Assembly (NCBI RefSeq): GCF_005405085.1
Contig: NZ_BJDJ01000021.1
Span: 1 to 54,684 of the forward strand
Direction: 5' to 3'
Source of the DNA: Lactiplantibacillus daowaiensis
GTDB taxonomy: Bacteria; Bacillota; Bacilli; Lactobacillales; Lactobacillaceae
Length of the DNA: 54,684 nt
The notes below the pieces were generated by a model. It worked only from the letters and a program-made list of their open reading frames with translations, ran no database searches and was not told the origin of the DNA. The translations under genes were made by a program, and so were the position numbers. Below, one piece after another: positions 33,743-42,982 of this stretch (its first letter is position 1; every line of letters begins with the position of its first letter).

Positions 33743-33786
33743 AAATTACCGGTACCGTTTATGCGACGGTGCCGGTAATTTTTTTA
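33743..33786. terminator. Bidirectional terminator
   Basis: AAATTACCGGTACCGT pairs with ACGGTGCCGGTAATTT with one wobble, followed by T-runs. It serves the 49-residue gene and the converging NUDIX gene. Confidence 0.88.
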
Positions 33787-34200
33787 AGCTTTTTTCGTAA
33801 TGTAGGCGTTGGCTTGGTCAAGTAGTTGCTTCAAGTTATCGTACGTCAACCGTTCCCGGGCCGCCGCATAGTCAAACCACCCAATCGCACTGATTTCTTC
33901 AGTCTGACGCGTGACCGCAACCCCAGAAGGAACTTCACTCACGAATAGCGTGACTTGTTTTAAGTTGCCATTTGGTAAGTCATATTCAGTATAGGCCTTA
34001 AATTTGGCATCGACTTGCACATCCAGTTGCGTTTCTTCTCGAATCTCACGTTGGGCAGTTTCAACTAACGTTTCGTCACCCTCGACGTGTCCTTTTGGGA
34101 ACCCCCAAAAGTCACTGGTGGCACTTTGTAACAATAAATAAGCGGGATGGCCATCTTTTTGTTGATAAACCACTGCACCGCTGGCTACTTCTGTACTCAT
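33784..34200 (-). CDS. NUDIX hydrolase (Ap4A hydrolase-like)
   Basis: A 138-residue NUDIX protein beginning STEVASGAVVYQ. The box GHVEGDETLVETAQREIREETQ follows WGFPKGH, the pattern of diadenosine tetraphosphate hydrolases. The ATG at 34200 is preceded by AGAAGGAG; the longer frame to 34230 has that site inside it. It probably removes Ap4A-type alarmones, an inference from the motif. Confidence 0.85.
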   Translation of the reverse strand: MSTEVASGAVVYQQKDGHPAYLLLQSATSDFWGFPKGHVEGDETLVETAQREIREETQLDVQVDAKFKAYTEYDLPNGNLKQVTLFVSEVPSGVAVTRQTEEISAIGWFDYAAARERLTYDNLKQLLDQANAYITKKA

Positions 34201-34262
34201 AAAATGCGCACTCCTTCTAAATCTAATCACTAACGCTTAAGTATAGTTTAGTATAACATTGC

Positions 34263-35072
34263 TCACGCTAAAATTGCCTTTAAAATTGGTTTCAAATTAA
34301 TCCCTTGACGCGCATCGGTCCGATGCTCAGCTAAGGTTGCAGCCACCGCGGCATTCAGCCATTGATTGGCTAAGGTCACGCTTGTTTTGAGGTCATGTCC
34401 TTGACCTAATAACCCGGTCAAAACAGCCGCCAAAGTATCCCCCGTACCATTATAATGACCAGCCAAACGGGGTTGACCGACAAATTGAACTTGACCATCA
34501 GTTAACCAGGCACAACCGATTTTATCAGCTTGAGTCACATCGGTAATCACTGCTTTCGCCCCTGGTTTGAGCAAGCCTTGTAATTGTGTCAACAATGTCA
34601 CTAAGGCTGGTTGGTCTTGATAGGATAGCCCCGTTAACAAGCATGCCTCGGTCACATTTGGCAAAATCACATCGGCGGGGGCAATCAAACGCCGCATCGC
34701 AGCCACATAATCAGCATCAAAGCCATCATATAAGCGGCCCAAATCACCTAACACCGGGTCAACAACTAATAAATCTAACGCTTGTGCTTGTAAATACGTC
34801 GTTAACAACTGGCATAATTCCACCGAACCCACATAGCCAATCAAGGCTTGTTGAAAATCCAGCTCAGCGGCGGTCCAATGTTGAAAGACTTGTGGCAACC
34901 ATTGCGCCAGATCCACGATGGCTGGTCGCCCATAACCACTCGTATGGGTCGACAATAAACTCGTCGGTAACACTGCAACCTGATAATCCATTGCCGTTAA
35001 AACTGGTACGGCCGCACTTAGTGAAATGCCGCCAACCGCAGACAAGTCCTCTGCTACTAATATTGATGCCAT
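34263..35072 (-). CDS. Pyridoxal kinase (PdxK/PdxY-like)
   Basis: A 269-residue ribokinase-fold kinase. It has the family order of N-terminal EDLSAVGGISLSAAVPVL, the GYG substrate loop (STHTSGYGRP), VDPVLGDLGRLY and the anion-hole/catalytic motif HYNGTGDTLAA. It would phosphorylate pyridoxal to PLP, cofactor of the aminotransferase in this region. A hydroxymethylpyrimidine kinase is less likely. GAGGAGG precedes the ATG. Confidence 0.83.
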   Translation of the reverse strand: MASILVAEDLSAVGGISLSAAVPVLTAMDYQVAVLPTSLLSTHTSGYGRPAIVDLAQWLPQVFQHWTAAELDFQQALIGYVGSVELCQLLTTYLQAQALDLLVVDPVLGDLGRLYDGFDADYVAAMRRLIAPADVILPNVTEACLLTGLSYQDQPALVTLLTQLQGLLKPGAKAVITDVTQADKIGCAWLTDGQVQFVGQPRLAGHYNGTGDTLAAVLTGLLGQGHDLKTSVTLANQWLNAAVAATLAEHRTDARQGINLKPILKAILA

Positions 35073-35244
35073 CCACGCGTCCTCCTCTAAACATTTTAAT
35101 TATTAATCATCTTATCAGAATTAACGATACTTGTAAGCTATCCAGGCACGGTTCAAACGTTCACTCAACAACCTTTTTTGAATTAAGATGTGGTTCTCAT
35201 TGACTTTTAATATTTGTTCACGGTATCATGTTGGCATGGTAAAA

Positions 35245-35260
35245 TTGTCAATTATGACAA
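35245..35260. promoter_or_regulatory. Palindrome at the APC permease promoter start
   Basis: TTGTCA-ATTA-TGACAA, perfect, immediately after the extended -10 TGGTAAAAT (35237-35245) whose -35-like TTCACG lies 17 nt upstream. The position spans the transcript start, so it is a likely operator. Confidence 0.55.
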
Positions 35261-35299
35261 GTAACTGTGAAAAATAACTAAAAAAGGTGGCTATTATTA

Positions 35300-36694
35300 A
35301 TGGGGATTCGTCAGCGGATTTTCCAAAAAGAAAATCTGGAACGTTATTTACAAGCCGATGGACATTTTGAACGTACGTTATCGGCAATTGACCTAATCGC
35401 CCTGGGTATCGGGGCTGTTATTGGGACTGGGATTTTCATCCTACCTGGGACAGTCGCCGCAACGACTGCCGGGCCCGGCATCATTATCTCATTCGTCTTG
35501 GCCGCAATCGTCTGTGCGGTCGCTGCAATGTGTTATGCTGAGTTTTCGTCAGTCTTGCCGATTGCTGGTTCAGCATATTCCTATGGTAACATCGTCTACG
35601 GTGAATTAGTTGGTTGGATTACCGGTTGGGCCTTAGTTTTGGAATACGTCTTGGCCGTCGCTACGGTTTCCGTCGGGTGGGCAGCCTACTTTAACTCGTT
35701 TATTGCTGGTTTTGGGTTAAAATTACCCAAAGCAATTACAGGCTCGTTTGACCCGGCCAACGGGACGTATATCAATATCGTCGCCATCATCATCGTCTGC
35801 TTAATTGCTTGGATCATTGATGAAGGGTTAAAAACGTCGATTAGGTTGAACAACATCGTCGTCGTTTTGAAATTAGCTATCATTATTGTTTTCTTGTTAG
35901 TTGGTTCATTTTACGTTAAACCAGCTAACTGGACCCCGTTTGCGCCATTTGGGGTCCATGGTATCTTCAAAGGTGCGGCGGTCGTCTTCTTTGCCTACTT
36001 AGGTTTTGATGCTGTCTCGTCATCCGCCGCAGAAGTTAAAAATGCGAAACGTAACATGCCAATTGGGATTATCGGCACGTTAGTCATTTGTACCGTCTTT
36101 TATATTTCAGTCGCGGCTGTTTTGACTGGGATGACCTCTTACAAGCTGCTAAACGTGGATGACGCCGTTACCTTTGCGTTACAACTCGTGCACCAAAACT
36201 TCGTGGCCGGGATCGTGTCAATTGGCGCCTTAGCTGGGATGTTTACCATGATGGTCACGACGATTTATAGTAGTTCCCGACTATTATATTCAATTGGTCG
36301 CGATGGCCTCTTACCAAGCTTCTTAGGTAAAATCGATAAGAATCATACGCCCAAGCACGCCATGGTAACAGTCACAATCGTCATTTCAATTCTTGGCGGT
36401 TTTGTGCCATTAGGCCAACTGGCTAATCTGGTCAATATTGGGACCTTAATTGCCTTTACCTTCGTCTCCTTTGGGATTATTCTGTTACGTCGTAATCCTA
36501 AGTTGAACAAAATTAAAGGCTTCCGCGTGCCCTTTTATCCTTACTTGCCAATCATCTCAGGACTTTTATGTATCTTTATGATGACCCAATTGTCCGCTGA
36601 AACTTGGGTTGCGTCCATTATTTGGTTTGTCTTAGGCCTAATCATCTACTTTGGTTATGGTATTCGGCATAGTAAAATGAACCAAGATCGTTAA
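35300..36694 (+). CDS. APC family amino acid permease (cationic amino acid type)
   Basis: A 464-residue transporter with 12 membrane segments. The binding motif IGAVIGTGIFILPG lies in helix 1, and helix 6 reads VVFFAYLGFDAVSSSAAEVKNAKRNMP, the CAT/YfnA branch of the APC family. The likely substrate is a basic or branched-chain amino acid. AAAGGTGG precedes the ATG. It is monocistronic with a terminator, under the palindrome-bearing promoter. Confidence 0.88.
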   Translation: MGIRQRIFQKENLERYLQADGHFERTLSAIDLIALGIGAVIGTGIFILPGTVAATTAGPGIIISFVLAAIVCAVAAMCYAEFSSVLPIAGSAYSYGNIVYGELVGWITGWALVLEYVLAVATVSVGWAAYFNSFIAGFGLKLPKAITGSFDPANGTYINIVAIIIVCLIAWIIDEGLKTSIRLNNIVVVLKLAIIIVFLLVGSFYVKPANWTPFAPFGVHGIFKGAAVVFFAYLGFDAVSSSAAEVKNAKRNMPIGIIGTLVICTVFYISVAAVLTGMTSYKLLNVDDAVTFALQLVHQNFVAGIVSIGALAGMFTMMVTTIYSSSRLLYSIGRDGLLPSFLGKIDKNHTPKHAMVTVTIVISILGGFVPLGQLANLVNIGTLIAFTFVSFGIILLRRNPKLNKIKGFRVPFYPYLPIISGLLCIFMMTQLSAETWVASIIWFVLGLIIYFGYGIRHSKMNQDR

Positions 36695-36718
36695 CACTAG
36701 TTTTTAACTTAATTCGAT

Positions 36719-36773
36719 TAAGCCCGGTGTGCTGTGAGCCTTTCAGGTCTCGCACGGCACCGGGCTTATTTTA
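36719..36773 (+). terminator. Terminator after the APC permease
   Basis: TAAGCCCGGTG...GAG and CTC...CACCGGGCTTA arms of about 17 bp, followed by TTTTAG. Confidence 0.88.
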
Positions 36774-36868
36774 GCCAATCATAGCGTCGCATCGAGTTAC
36801 GATTATCCATGACAGCGGTTACGGTTTACGGTATGATGGGGGCAAACCTAAAAAGGATGTGACGTTGT

Positions 36869-37177
36869 ATGTTAACCCCATCAAAGTTCCAAGCTGAAAT
36901 CAGCAAGCATCATGATCAAATGTACGCGCTTCTCAAAGACAATCCTTGGCTAATCCCAGCCACCTTATCGATGCAAGTGATTCCCGTTGCCTTAGGCGTC
37001 CATGGCTTCTGGAAGAATCGGCAACTCAGTAAACAGCTCAAGATTGAACGTGAAAGAACCAAACAGTTGGCCTTACAACAAGTTGAAAATGTCACAACTA
37101 AGGTTAAGACCGCGACCGAACAGACCCATTGTCCGACGTTTATTCACGATCACTTGTGCAAACATTTTACGCATTAA
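36869..37177 (+). CDS. Small membrane-associated hypothetical protein, 102 aa
   Basis: One hydrophobic segment (WLIPATLSMQVIPVALGVHGFW) is followed by a basic, charged helical region with coiled-coil potential (QLKIERERTKQLALQQVENVTTKVK). AAAAGGATG precedes the ATG, and a promoter-like ATGACA-17-TATGAT lies near 36809-36837. No family recognised. Confidence 0.65.
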   Translation: MLTPSKFQAEISKHHDQMYALLKDNPWLIPATLSMQVIPVALGVHGFWKNRQLSKQLKIERERTKQLALQQVENVTTKVKTATEQTHCPTFIHDHLCKHFTH

Positions 37178-37197
37178 TCAACCTTTAAATCCTAACT

Positions 37198-37242
37198 AAA
37201 ACGTCACGACCAGCTTAACCATCCGCTAGTCGTGACGTTTTA
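37198..37242. terminator. Bidirectional terminator
   Basis: AAAACGTCACGAC and GTCGTGACGTTTT pair perfectly between converging genes. The arms share CGTCACGAC with the terminator at 21808. Confidence 0.88.
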
Positions 37243-37249
37243 ATTTAGC

Positions 37250-37651
37250 CTACAAATGAATCGTCACATTCACACTACCACCTAAGAGCTTGGCGACTGG
37301 ACACCGCGTCTCCGCGATTGCCAGCCAATGTTCAGCGGTTGCAGCATCAACTTCAGGTATCGTGACCAGCGCATCGACCAAGAATTGATACCCAAACCGG
37401 TCACGGGTTAATCTGACAGTCGTGGTCACCGTACTTTGATGTGGCATTTGATGCTCACCCTCAATGGCTTCTAAAGTCGCATTCAAACAAGTGCTCAAAG
37501 CCAGCCCAATCAGCTGTTCCGGGTTCGTTCCTGGGACTGATTTTAATGGACTAGAGACAGTGACTTTTAAGCCATCCGGCACATAGGCGATCCCTTCAAT
37601 GCCATCTTCATTAATCGCTTGCGTCGTATATAAGGTTGGAAATTCTGCCAT
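37250..37651 (-). CDS. OsmC/Ohr family peroxide-reducing protein
   Basis: A 133-residue OsmC-fold protein with the two catalytic cysteines in context: ALSTCLNATLEAIE and AETRCPVAKLL. These proteins reduce organic hydroperoxides using small thiols. It is closer in look to Ohr than to long OsmC forms, but the assignment is not firm. The gene is divergent from pepX; CTGATAGCGCTGTCAG (about 37696-37711), a near-perfect palindrome, lies between the two and could be an operator. Confidence 0.85.
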   Translation of the reverse strand: MAEFPTLYTTQAINEDGIEGIAYVPDGLKVTVSSPLKSVPGTNPEQLIGLALSTCLNATLEAIEGEHQMPHQSTVTTTVRLTRDRFGYQFLVDALVTIPEVDAATAEHWLAIAETRCPVAKLLGGSVNVTIHL

Positions 37652-37780
37652 ATCTCATCATTCCCTTCGTGAGTTAGCCTTAATGTAGCACAATCTGATA
37701 GCGCTGTCAGCGCCTGATTTGGCATCACTAGGAATAGGCGTATAATATACCGTAAAACTTACTAAACGAAGGATGCCATT

Positions 37781-40222
37781 ATGAAGAACAATCAATTTGC
37801 AATCGTACCGACCGATTCGGAAGCAGCGATTGCGGAGCTTAAAAAGATTCAGTTTATCACGGCGACCATGGCCGATTTAAAAACGGTACCTGAGGTTTAC
37901 CGGGCCTTGTTAGCCAAGAGTTTTCCCGAAGTACACTCTACCGCTGGGTTAACCCACAAATTCGCTAACTTAATGGCAACGAGCCAACACAACTTAAACG
38001 ACTGGCTAGCAACTGCCAATGTCGTGAATAACCAAGTCTTTTACAATGTTGGCTTACAGTTATTGGGCTTTTTACCAGGCCAAGACTTTGACTTAGCTGA
38101 TCCATTGTTGGCTATGCGTGATATTCATTTACCAATGGTCGGCGACAGTGCTTTTGACCGTGAAGCCTTGTATTACGCTTGGTACCTCTTGTTGAACACT
38201 CGTGGCGTTAAAGGCCAAACGTTAATCGAAAACTTGACCACTCGCGGCTACTTTGTGCCATTTTATCAACGGCCTAATCAAGATAAGCCCCTCTTCTTCA
38301 ATGGCAAAGCGCAAGCGGTCTTTAACACGAATGAGTTGATTCGAGACGTCGTTTATGTTGAAGCCCCACTTGATACCGATCATGATGGTCAGCGCGATTT
38401 ATTAAAGGTTGAAATTTTGCGGCCAGCTGAAACTGCAACTGGCCTTAAAGTACCGGTCTTATATACGGCTAGTCCTTATAACCAAGGCATTGACGATGCC
38501 GCCGGTAAAGCCACCATGCATAACGTCGACGTCCCATTGACTGCTAAAACACCGGATACTAATACTTACGCCGATGTCGAATACCACTCACAACCAGCCG
38601 ACCTCCCAGCCGCACGATCTGTCACACAAATCAGTGATGCGGCGGAAGAAACCTTTGGTCGTGAACAATCGTATACGTTAAACGACTATTTCTTAGCACG
38701 TGGATTTGCGGTCGTTTACGCGGCCGGCATTGGCTCGGTCGATTCTGATGGCCTGGCCCCCACTGGTGATGAAGACGAAACCACCTCTACGATTGCCATT
38801 ATCGAATGGTTAACCGGCAAACGCCATGCCTTTACAACCCGTGATGGTGACGTTGCGATCAACGCTTGGTGGACGAATGGGCTCGTTGCCATGACCGGTC
38901 GTAGTTATTTAGGCACCCTGGCAACTGCCGCTGCAACCACTGGCGTTGACGGTTTAAAGACGATTATTTCGGAAGCCGCCATCTCTAGTTGGTATGACTA
39001 CTACCGTGATAACGGCCTCGTCGTTGCGCCAGATACCTTCCAAGGTGAAGACACGGATGTCTTAGCAGCCGAAGTTTTCTCACGCAGTTTAAAAGCTGGC
39101 GATGCCCACCAGATTAAGCCTAAATTTGATGCCAAACTGGCCGCTTTAACTGCTGGTCAGGACCGTACCACTGGCAGTTACAATCAATTTTGGGATGAAC
39201 GGAATTATTTGAAAAATGTCGCCAATATTAAGGCTGATATTGTGATGGTCCACGGCTTAAATGACTGGAACGTTAAACCACGCAATGTGGCTAACTTATG
39301 GGACAAGCTGCAAGATGTGCCGGTAACTAAGAAATTGATTCTCCATCAAGGCCAACACATCTACATCAACAATTTACAATCGCTTGATTTTACTGACATG
39401 ATGAACTTATGGTTAAGTCATGAATTATATGGGTTGGACAACCATGCTGAAAGCTTATTGCCGAACGTGTTAGTTCAAGATAATACGGCGACGCAAACTT
39501 GGCATGCCCATGATAATTGGTGGCAAGATACTGACGACGCTTTGGACTTCAAGGTGCAATATAAAGAACTCGTCCCCGCTGATCATCCAGTTGATCAACG
39601 TGCTGCTCACTTTACCGATAAATTGCCTGATAAACTCTTTGACCACTATCGCACTGATTTGACTGCTTGGCAGACGGACTTATTGAGTGAAGACAAGACG
39701 AGTCCGTTATATGACCATCGCCTGCTCTTTAAGAGTTGGCAAGCACCGAGTGACCAACTCCTAGTTGGCCGCCCACACGTGACGGGGTCAGTGGCAGTTA
39801 ATCAAAACTTTGGGATGTTGAGTTTTATGTTACTCGACTTTGGGTCTGCCAAACGTTTGACCGTTAGCCCCCAACTGATTGCGTCAAAAGCACTAGATCT
39901 TGGCTACCATTGGCGTGAAGATGACTTAAAAGACTTCAAATTAGCTGCAGCGACTTCGCCTTATAAGATGATCACCAAAGGCCATTTGAACTTACAAAAT
40001 CGTCATGAGCCTTGGCATGCTGAAGCACTCAAAGCCAATGAATTTTACGATTTTGCGGTTGATTTACAGCCGATTTTCCATCACTTACTAACAGGACACC
40101 AAATCGGGCTAGTGGTTTATGCCACTGATATGAAGATGACTGTCCGCGGTAATCAAGATTTACAATACTCCTTACAATTAAACGATTTATCGTTACACAT
40201 TCCAATGAAACCATTTGAATAG
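37781..40222 (+). CDS. pepX: Xaa-Pro dipeptidyl-peptidase
   Basis: An 813-residue S15 serine peptidase that removes X-Pro dipeptides from peptides, central to casein and proline use in lactic acid bacteria. It has the N-terminal helical domain, the catalytic Ser in GRSYLGT, the Asp region HGLNDWNVKP, the catalytic His in HQGQHIY and a C-terminal jelly-roll. Full length for the family. The promoter TTGGCA-16-TATAAT lies near 37718-37745. Cytoplasmic, acting after oligopeptide uptake together with the proline-iminopeptidase-like enzyme downstream. Confidence 0.96.
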   Translation: MKNNQFAIVPTDSEAAIAELKKIQFITATMADLKTVPEVYRALLAKSFPEVHSTAGLTHKFANLMATSQHNLNDWLATANVVNNQVFYNVGLQLLGFLPGQDFDLADPLLAMRDIHLPMVGDSAFDREALYYAWYLLLNTRGVKGQTLIENLTTRGYFVPFYQRPNQDKPLFFNGKAQAVFNTNELIRDVVYVEAPLDTDHDGQRDLLKVEILRPAETATGLKVPVLYTASPYNQGIDDAAGKATMHNVDVPLTAKTPDTNTYADVEYHSQPADLPAARSVTQISDAAEETFGREQSYTLNDYFLARGFAVVYAAGIGSVDSDGLAPTGDEDETTSTIAIIEWLTGKRHAFTTRDGDVAINAWWTNGLVAMTGRSYLGTLATAAATTGVDGLKTIISEAAISSWYDYYRDNGLVVAPDTFQGEDTDVLAAEVFSRSLKAGDAHQIKPKFDAKLAALTAGQDRTTGSYNQFWDERNYLKNVANIKADIVMVHGLNDWNVKPRNVANLWDKLQDVPVTKKLILHQGQHIYINNLQSLDFTDMMNLWLSHELYGLDNHAESLLPNVLVQDNTATQTWHAHDNWWQDTDDALDFKVQYKELVPADHPVDQRAAHFTDKLPDKLFDHYRTDLTAWQTDLLSEDKTSPLYDHRLLFKSWQAPSDQLLVGRPHVTGSVAVNQNFGMLSFMLLDFGSAKRLTVSPQLIASKALDLGYHWREDDLKDFKLAAATSPYKMITKGHLNLQNRHEPWHAEALKANEFYDFAVDLQPIFHHLLTGHQIGLVVYATDMKMTVRGNQDLQYSLQLNDLSLHIPMKPFE

Positions 40223-40225
40223 TAC

Positions 40226-40262
40226 TAAAAAGACGGCCCGCTTAGCGAGTCGCCTTTTTGAT
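40226..40262. terminator. Terminator between pepX and oatA
   Basis: An imperfect hairpin AAAAAGACGGCCCGCT / AGCGAGTCGCCTTTTT between converging genes. Confidence 0.7.
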
Positions 40263-40270
40263 TAGTTCGA

Positions 40271-42256
40271 TTAATTTTTATTAACTGCGGCGATCCGATT
40301 AGCGATCAACGCGGTTAAATGCTTGTTCCCAGTTGGATTAGGATGCACATTATCATCCGCAAACCAATTGCTTTGCTTCAAAGCTAACCCGTGCCAATCA
40401 ATCACATGGACATTGCTGTACTTTTTAGCCGTCTGATTGATCTGACTGTTAACTTGATTTTGCCAACTCCGAGTTGGCACATGGGCGGTCACCCAGAAAA
40501 TCTGGTGATCTGAACCAATTGCATGGACCACTTGATCAGCTTGAGCACTGGTAATCGTCCCATTAGTCCCAATATTAACCAAGACATTCTTCGATAATTG
40601 ACCTTGTGACTTCAATGAACTGACGATTCCAGGTACTTCCGTTACTTGACGGCCGACCCGTCCTTGCACGACTGTTCCGGGAATCACTTGTTGTAAGTCA
40701 CTGGAGACATCGAGTAAAACCGAATCCCCAATCGCCGTTAGGTCCGTTTGTCCCATCGCTAAGACGACTTGTGGTTTTAAGTTGTAATCTTTAACGACAA
40801 CTTTTTGTTTACTGTTCAACTTAGCCATCGCTTGTTTGGTTTGCAACTTATCGGCAGCCACTTGTTTCTTCTTAGCTGCCGCGGCTTTGGCCGCCGCCTT
40901 TTGCGCTTTTAGTGCTGCCGCATTTTGGGCTTTGACTTTTTCAGAGTTCTTAGTAATCGTCTCTTGAATCGCAGTCTTCTTCGCAACCGAAGCCTTGCTA
41001 GGTTGTTGCACAAACCCAACGGCCGTCACTGCGAACAAAATAACTGCCAAACCAACAATCGAGCCACTGACCCGATTAAACCGTGGTTCATGCACGAAGT
41101 GACGTAAGTCGGTAAAGACCTGACTATAGTTGTAGTGCCGCATTGGATTTTCGATAAACCGATAACTCAACTCGGTAAAGACCATGATCAACGCCACTTC
41201 AATCAAACTATTAAGCAGCGGATGATCCCCAATGTTTTGCACTTTGGTTTCATAAAAAATCATCACGGGAAATTGATACAAATAAATCCCATAACTGCGT
41301 TGCCCAATATATGAAAAGACTGGGTTCGTTAAGATGCGATTCATATGACTAGCCGGATGTGCAACGGTTGCGACCAAAATGCCAGATAGGACGGTAAATA
41401 AGAACATCCCACCACGATACGTGAAAGCTGATTCACCGGACAATTGGAAAAACATCCAAATTAAGCCAATCAATGATGCACCACCTAATAAATCAAGGGT
41501 GATACGGTTAGCTGGTGCTAAGTCTTCCGGCAATTGCCGCGATGGCCAAGCAAATGCTAATCCCGATCCAATCAAGATTGCAAACATCCGCGTGTCCGTC
41601 CCATAATAAACCCGGTTAGTGTTGCTTGGGTCATATAAAATGGCCATTGTAATCGCTGAAGCGATGGCTGCCACCATCATAATTAAGAAAATTTGTTGTC
41701 GATTTTTGAAAATCAATAACAAACCAACCACGATCAACGGCCAGAATAAATAATATTGACCTTCAATCGATAATGACCATAAGTGGGTGAATGGTGATTC
41801 ACCATTAAAGCGATCAAAATAGCTCTGACCATGGCCAATTTCGAACCAATTATAAACATATAACAAATTGGTCATCACAGTCGCCCGGATATTAGTCAAT
41901 AGCGACCGCTGAAAAAGCGTGATATATGTTGTTGTTCCTAATAGCATCGTCACAAGAGCCGGATATAATCGCCGCAACCGGCGCGCATAAAAATTCCATA
42001 ATCGAATCGACCCGTGACTGTCCCATTCTTGCAATAAAATATCAGTAATCAAATAACCTGAAACGACGAAAAATATTGGAACCCCCAAATACCCACCTTG
42101 CAAAGAAGCCGGCATTAGGTGATAGATGATGACCCCCAGAACCGCTAACGTCCGGATACCATCGAACCCGGTGATATACCGACGTGGGCGCATGCGGTGG
42201 CGGTTCATCCTGGCCATCGTTCGGCTCATATTAACGCCCGTTAAATTATCGTTCAT
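40271..42256 (-). CDS. oatA: Peptidoglycan O-acetyltransferase (OatA)
   Basis: A 661-residue two-part protein. The N-terminal acyltransferase-3 domain (about ten membrane segments, residues ~25-370) has the motif FDGIRTLAVLGVIIYHLMP. A Lys/Ala-rich linker (~420-480) leads to an extracellular SGNH transferase domain with the Ser in AIGDSVLLD and the Asp-His pair in DDNVHPNPTGN. It acetylates muramic acid in the wall, giving lysozyme resistance and control of autolysins. Its position beside pepX matches L. plantarum. AAGGGG precedes the ATG at 42256; later in-frame ATGs (e.g. MSRTM) are possible. Confidence 0.9.
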   Translation of the reverse strand: MNDNLTGVNMSRTMARMNRHRMRPRRYITGFDGIRTLAVLGVIIYHLMPASLQGGYLGVPIFFVVSGYLITDILLQEWDSHGSIRLWNFYARRLRRLYPALVTMLLGTTTYITLFQRSLLTNIRATVMTNLLYVYNWFEIGHGQSYFDRFNGESPFTHLWSLSIEGQYYLFWPLIVVGLLLIFKNRQQIFLIMMVAAIASAITMAILYDPSNTNRVYYGTDTRMFAILIGSGLAFAWPSRQLPEDLAPANRITLDLLGGASLIGLIWMFFQLSGESAFTYRGGMFLFTVLSGILVATVAHPASHMNRILTNPVFSYIGQRSYGIYLYQFPVMIFYETKVQNIGDHPLLNSLIEVALIMVFTELSYRFIENPMRHYNYSQVFTDLRHFVHEPRFNRVSGSIVGLAVILFAVTAVGFVQQPSKASVAKKTAIQETITKNSEKVKAQNAAALKAQKAAAKAAAAKKKQVAADKLQTKQAMAKLNSKQKVVVKDYNLKPQVVLAMGQTDLTAIGDSVLLDVSSDLQQVIPGTVVQGRVGRQVTEVPGIVSSLKSQGQLSKNVLVNIGTNGTITSAQADQVVHAIGSDHQIFWVTAHVPTRSWQNQVNSQINQTAKKYSNVHVIDWHGLALKQSNWFADDNVHPNPTGNKHLTALIANRIAAVNKN

Positions 42257-42436
42257 TTTCCCATTACCCCTTGAAATTGTTCCTACAGTGATTAGCCTAA
42301 CATTGCCATTTTTATTAGTAGTTCTACTATAATATGGTGAGTACCGTTTTGACCAGTATTAATTAAGCTTCTTTAATTATTTTTATTAACCACTTTATTC
42401 ATCAATCCCAGTAATTTTATCACAAGTAACAGGTTT

Positions 42437-42982
42437 TTAGGACCGCAAATTAAATTTAGTTGGCATTCGCCGCAAAATTGCTTGGGCGACTACAACGACA
42501 AGGACAACTTTAATCAACGCAGGCAGTAAAAATGGCACGACCCCCGTACTAATTGCGGCGGTCCAAGTCATTTTTGCTGAAAGGACAAGCCAGTACGTGC
42601 CCGCAAACAGTTGAATGATTGCCCCGAAAATATTACCGAAAATTAATGCTGGTGTTCGTTTGGTATACTTATAAAAGGCTCCCACAATCCAGACATATAA
42701 GAAGAATCCCCATAAATAGCCCCCAGTTGGTCCAAATAATGCAGCTAACCCGGCTGCGCTACTAGCAAAAACCGGAATACCAATCAAGCCTAACAACAAA
42801 TAAATCCCGATTGCCCAAGTGCCAACCACTGTTGGGACGATACTAGCAATTAAGCCAACCGCTAACGTTTGACCGGTCAATGGAATCAGACCTAATGGTA
42901 TCGTGATTTTCGAACAAATAGCTAGTCCCACAGCAAGTTCTGCCGCAATAATCAGTTGTTTTAATAATTTCGTATTACCCAT
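42437..42982 (-). CDS. bioY: Biotin transporter S component
   Basis: A 181-residue ECF-type substrate-binding membrane protein. BioY features include IPLGLIPLTGQTLAVGL and GPTGGYLWGFFLYVWIVG with six hydrophobic segments. It captures biotin and works with a shared ECF energising module encoded elsewhere. It overlaps birA by 8 nt, so uptake and attachment of biotin are coexpressed under the BirA-type operator. Confidence 0.94.
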   Translation of the reverse strand: MGNTKLLKQLIIAAELAVGLAICSKITIPLGLIPLTGQTLAVGLIASIVPTVVGTWAIGIYLLLGLIGIPVFASSAAGLAALFGPTGGYLWGFFLYVWIVGAFYKYTKRTPALIFGNIFGAIIQLFAGTYWLVLSAKMTWTAAISTGVVPFLLPALIKVVLVVVVAQAILRRMPTKFNLRS

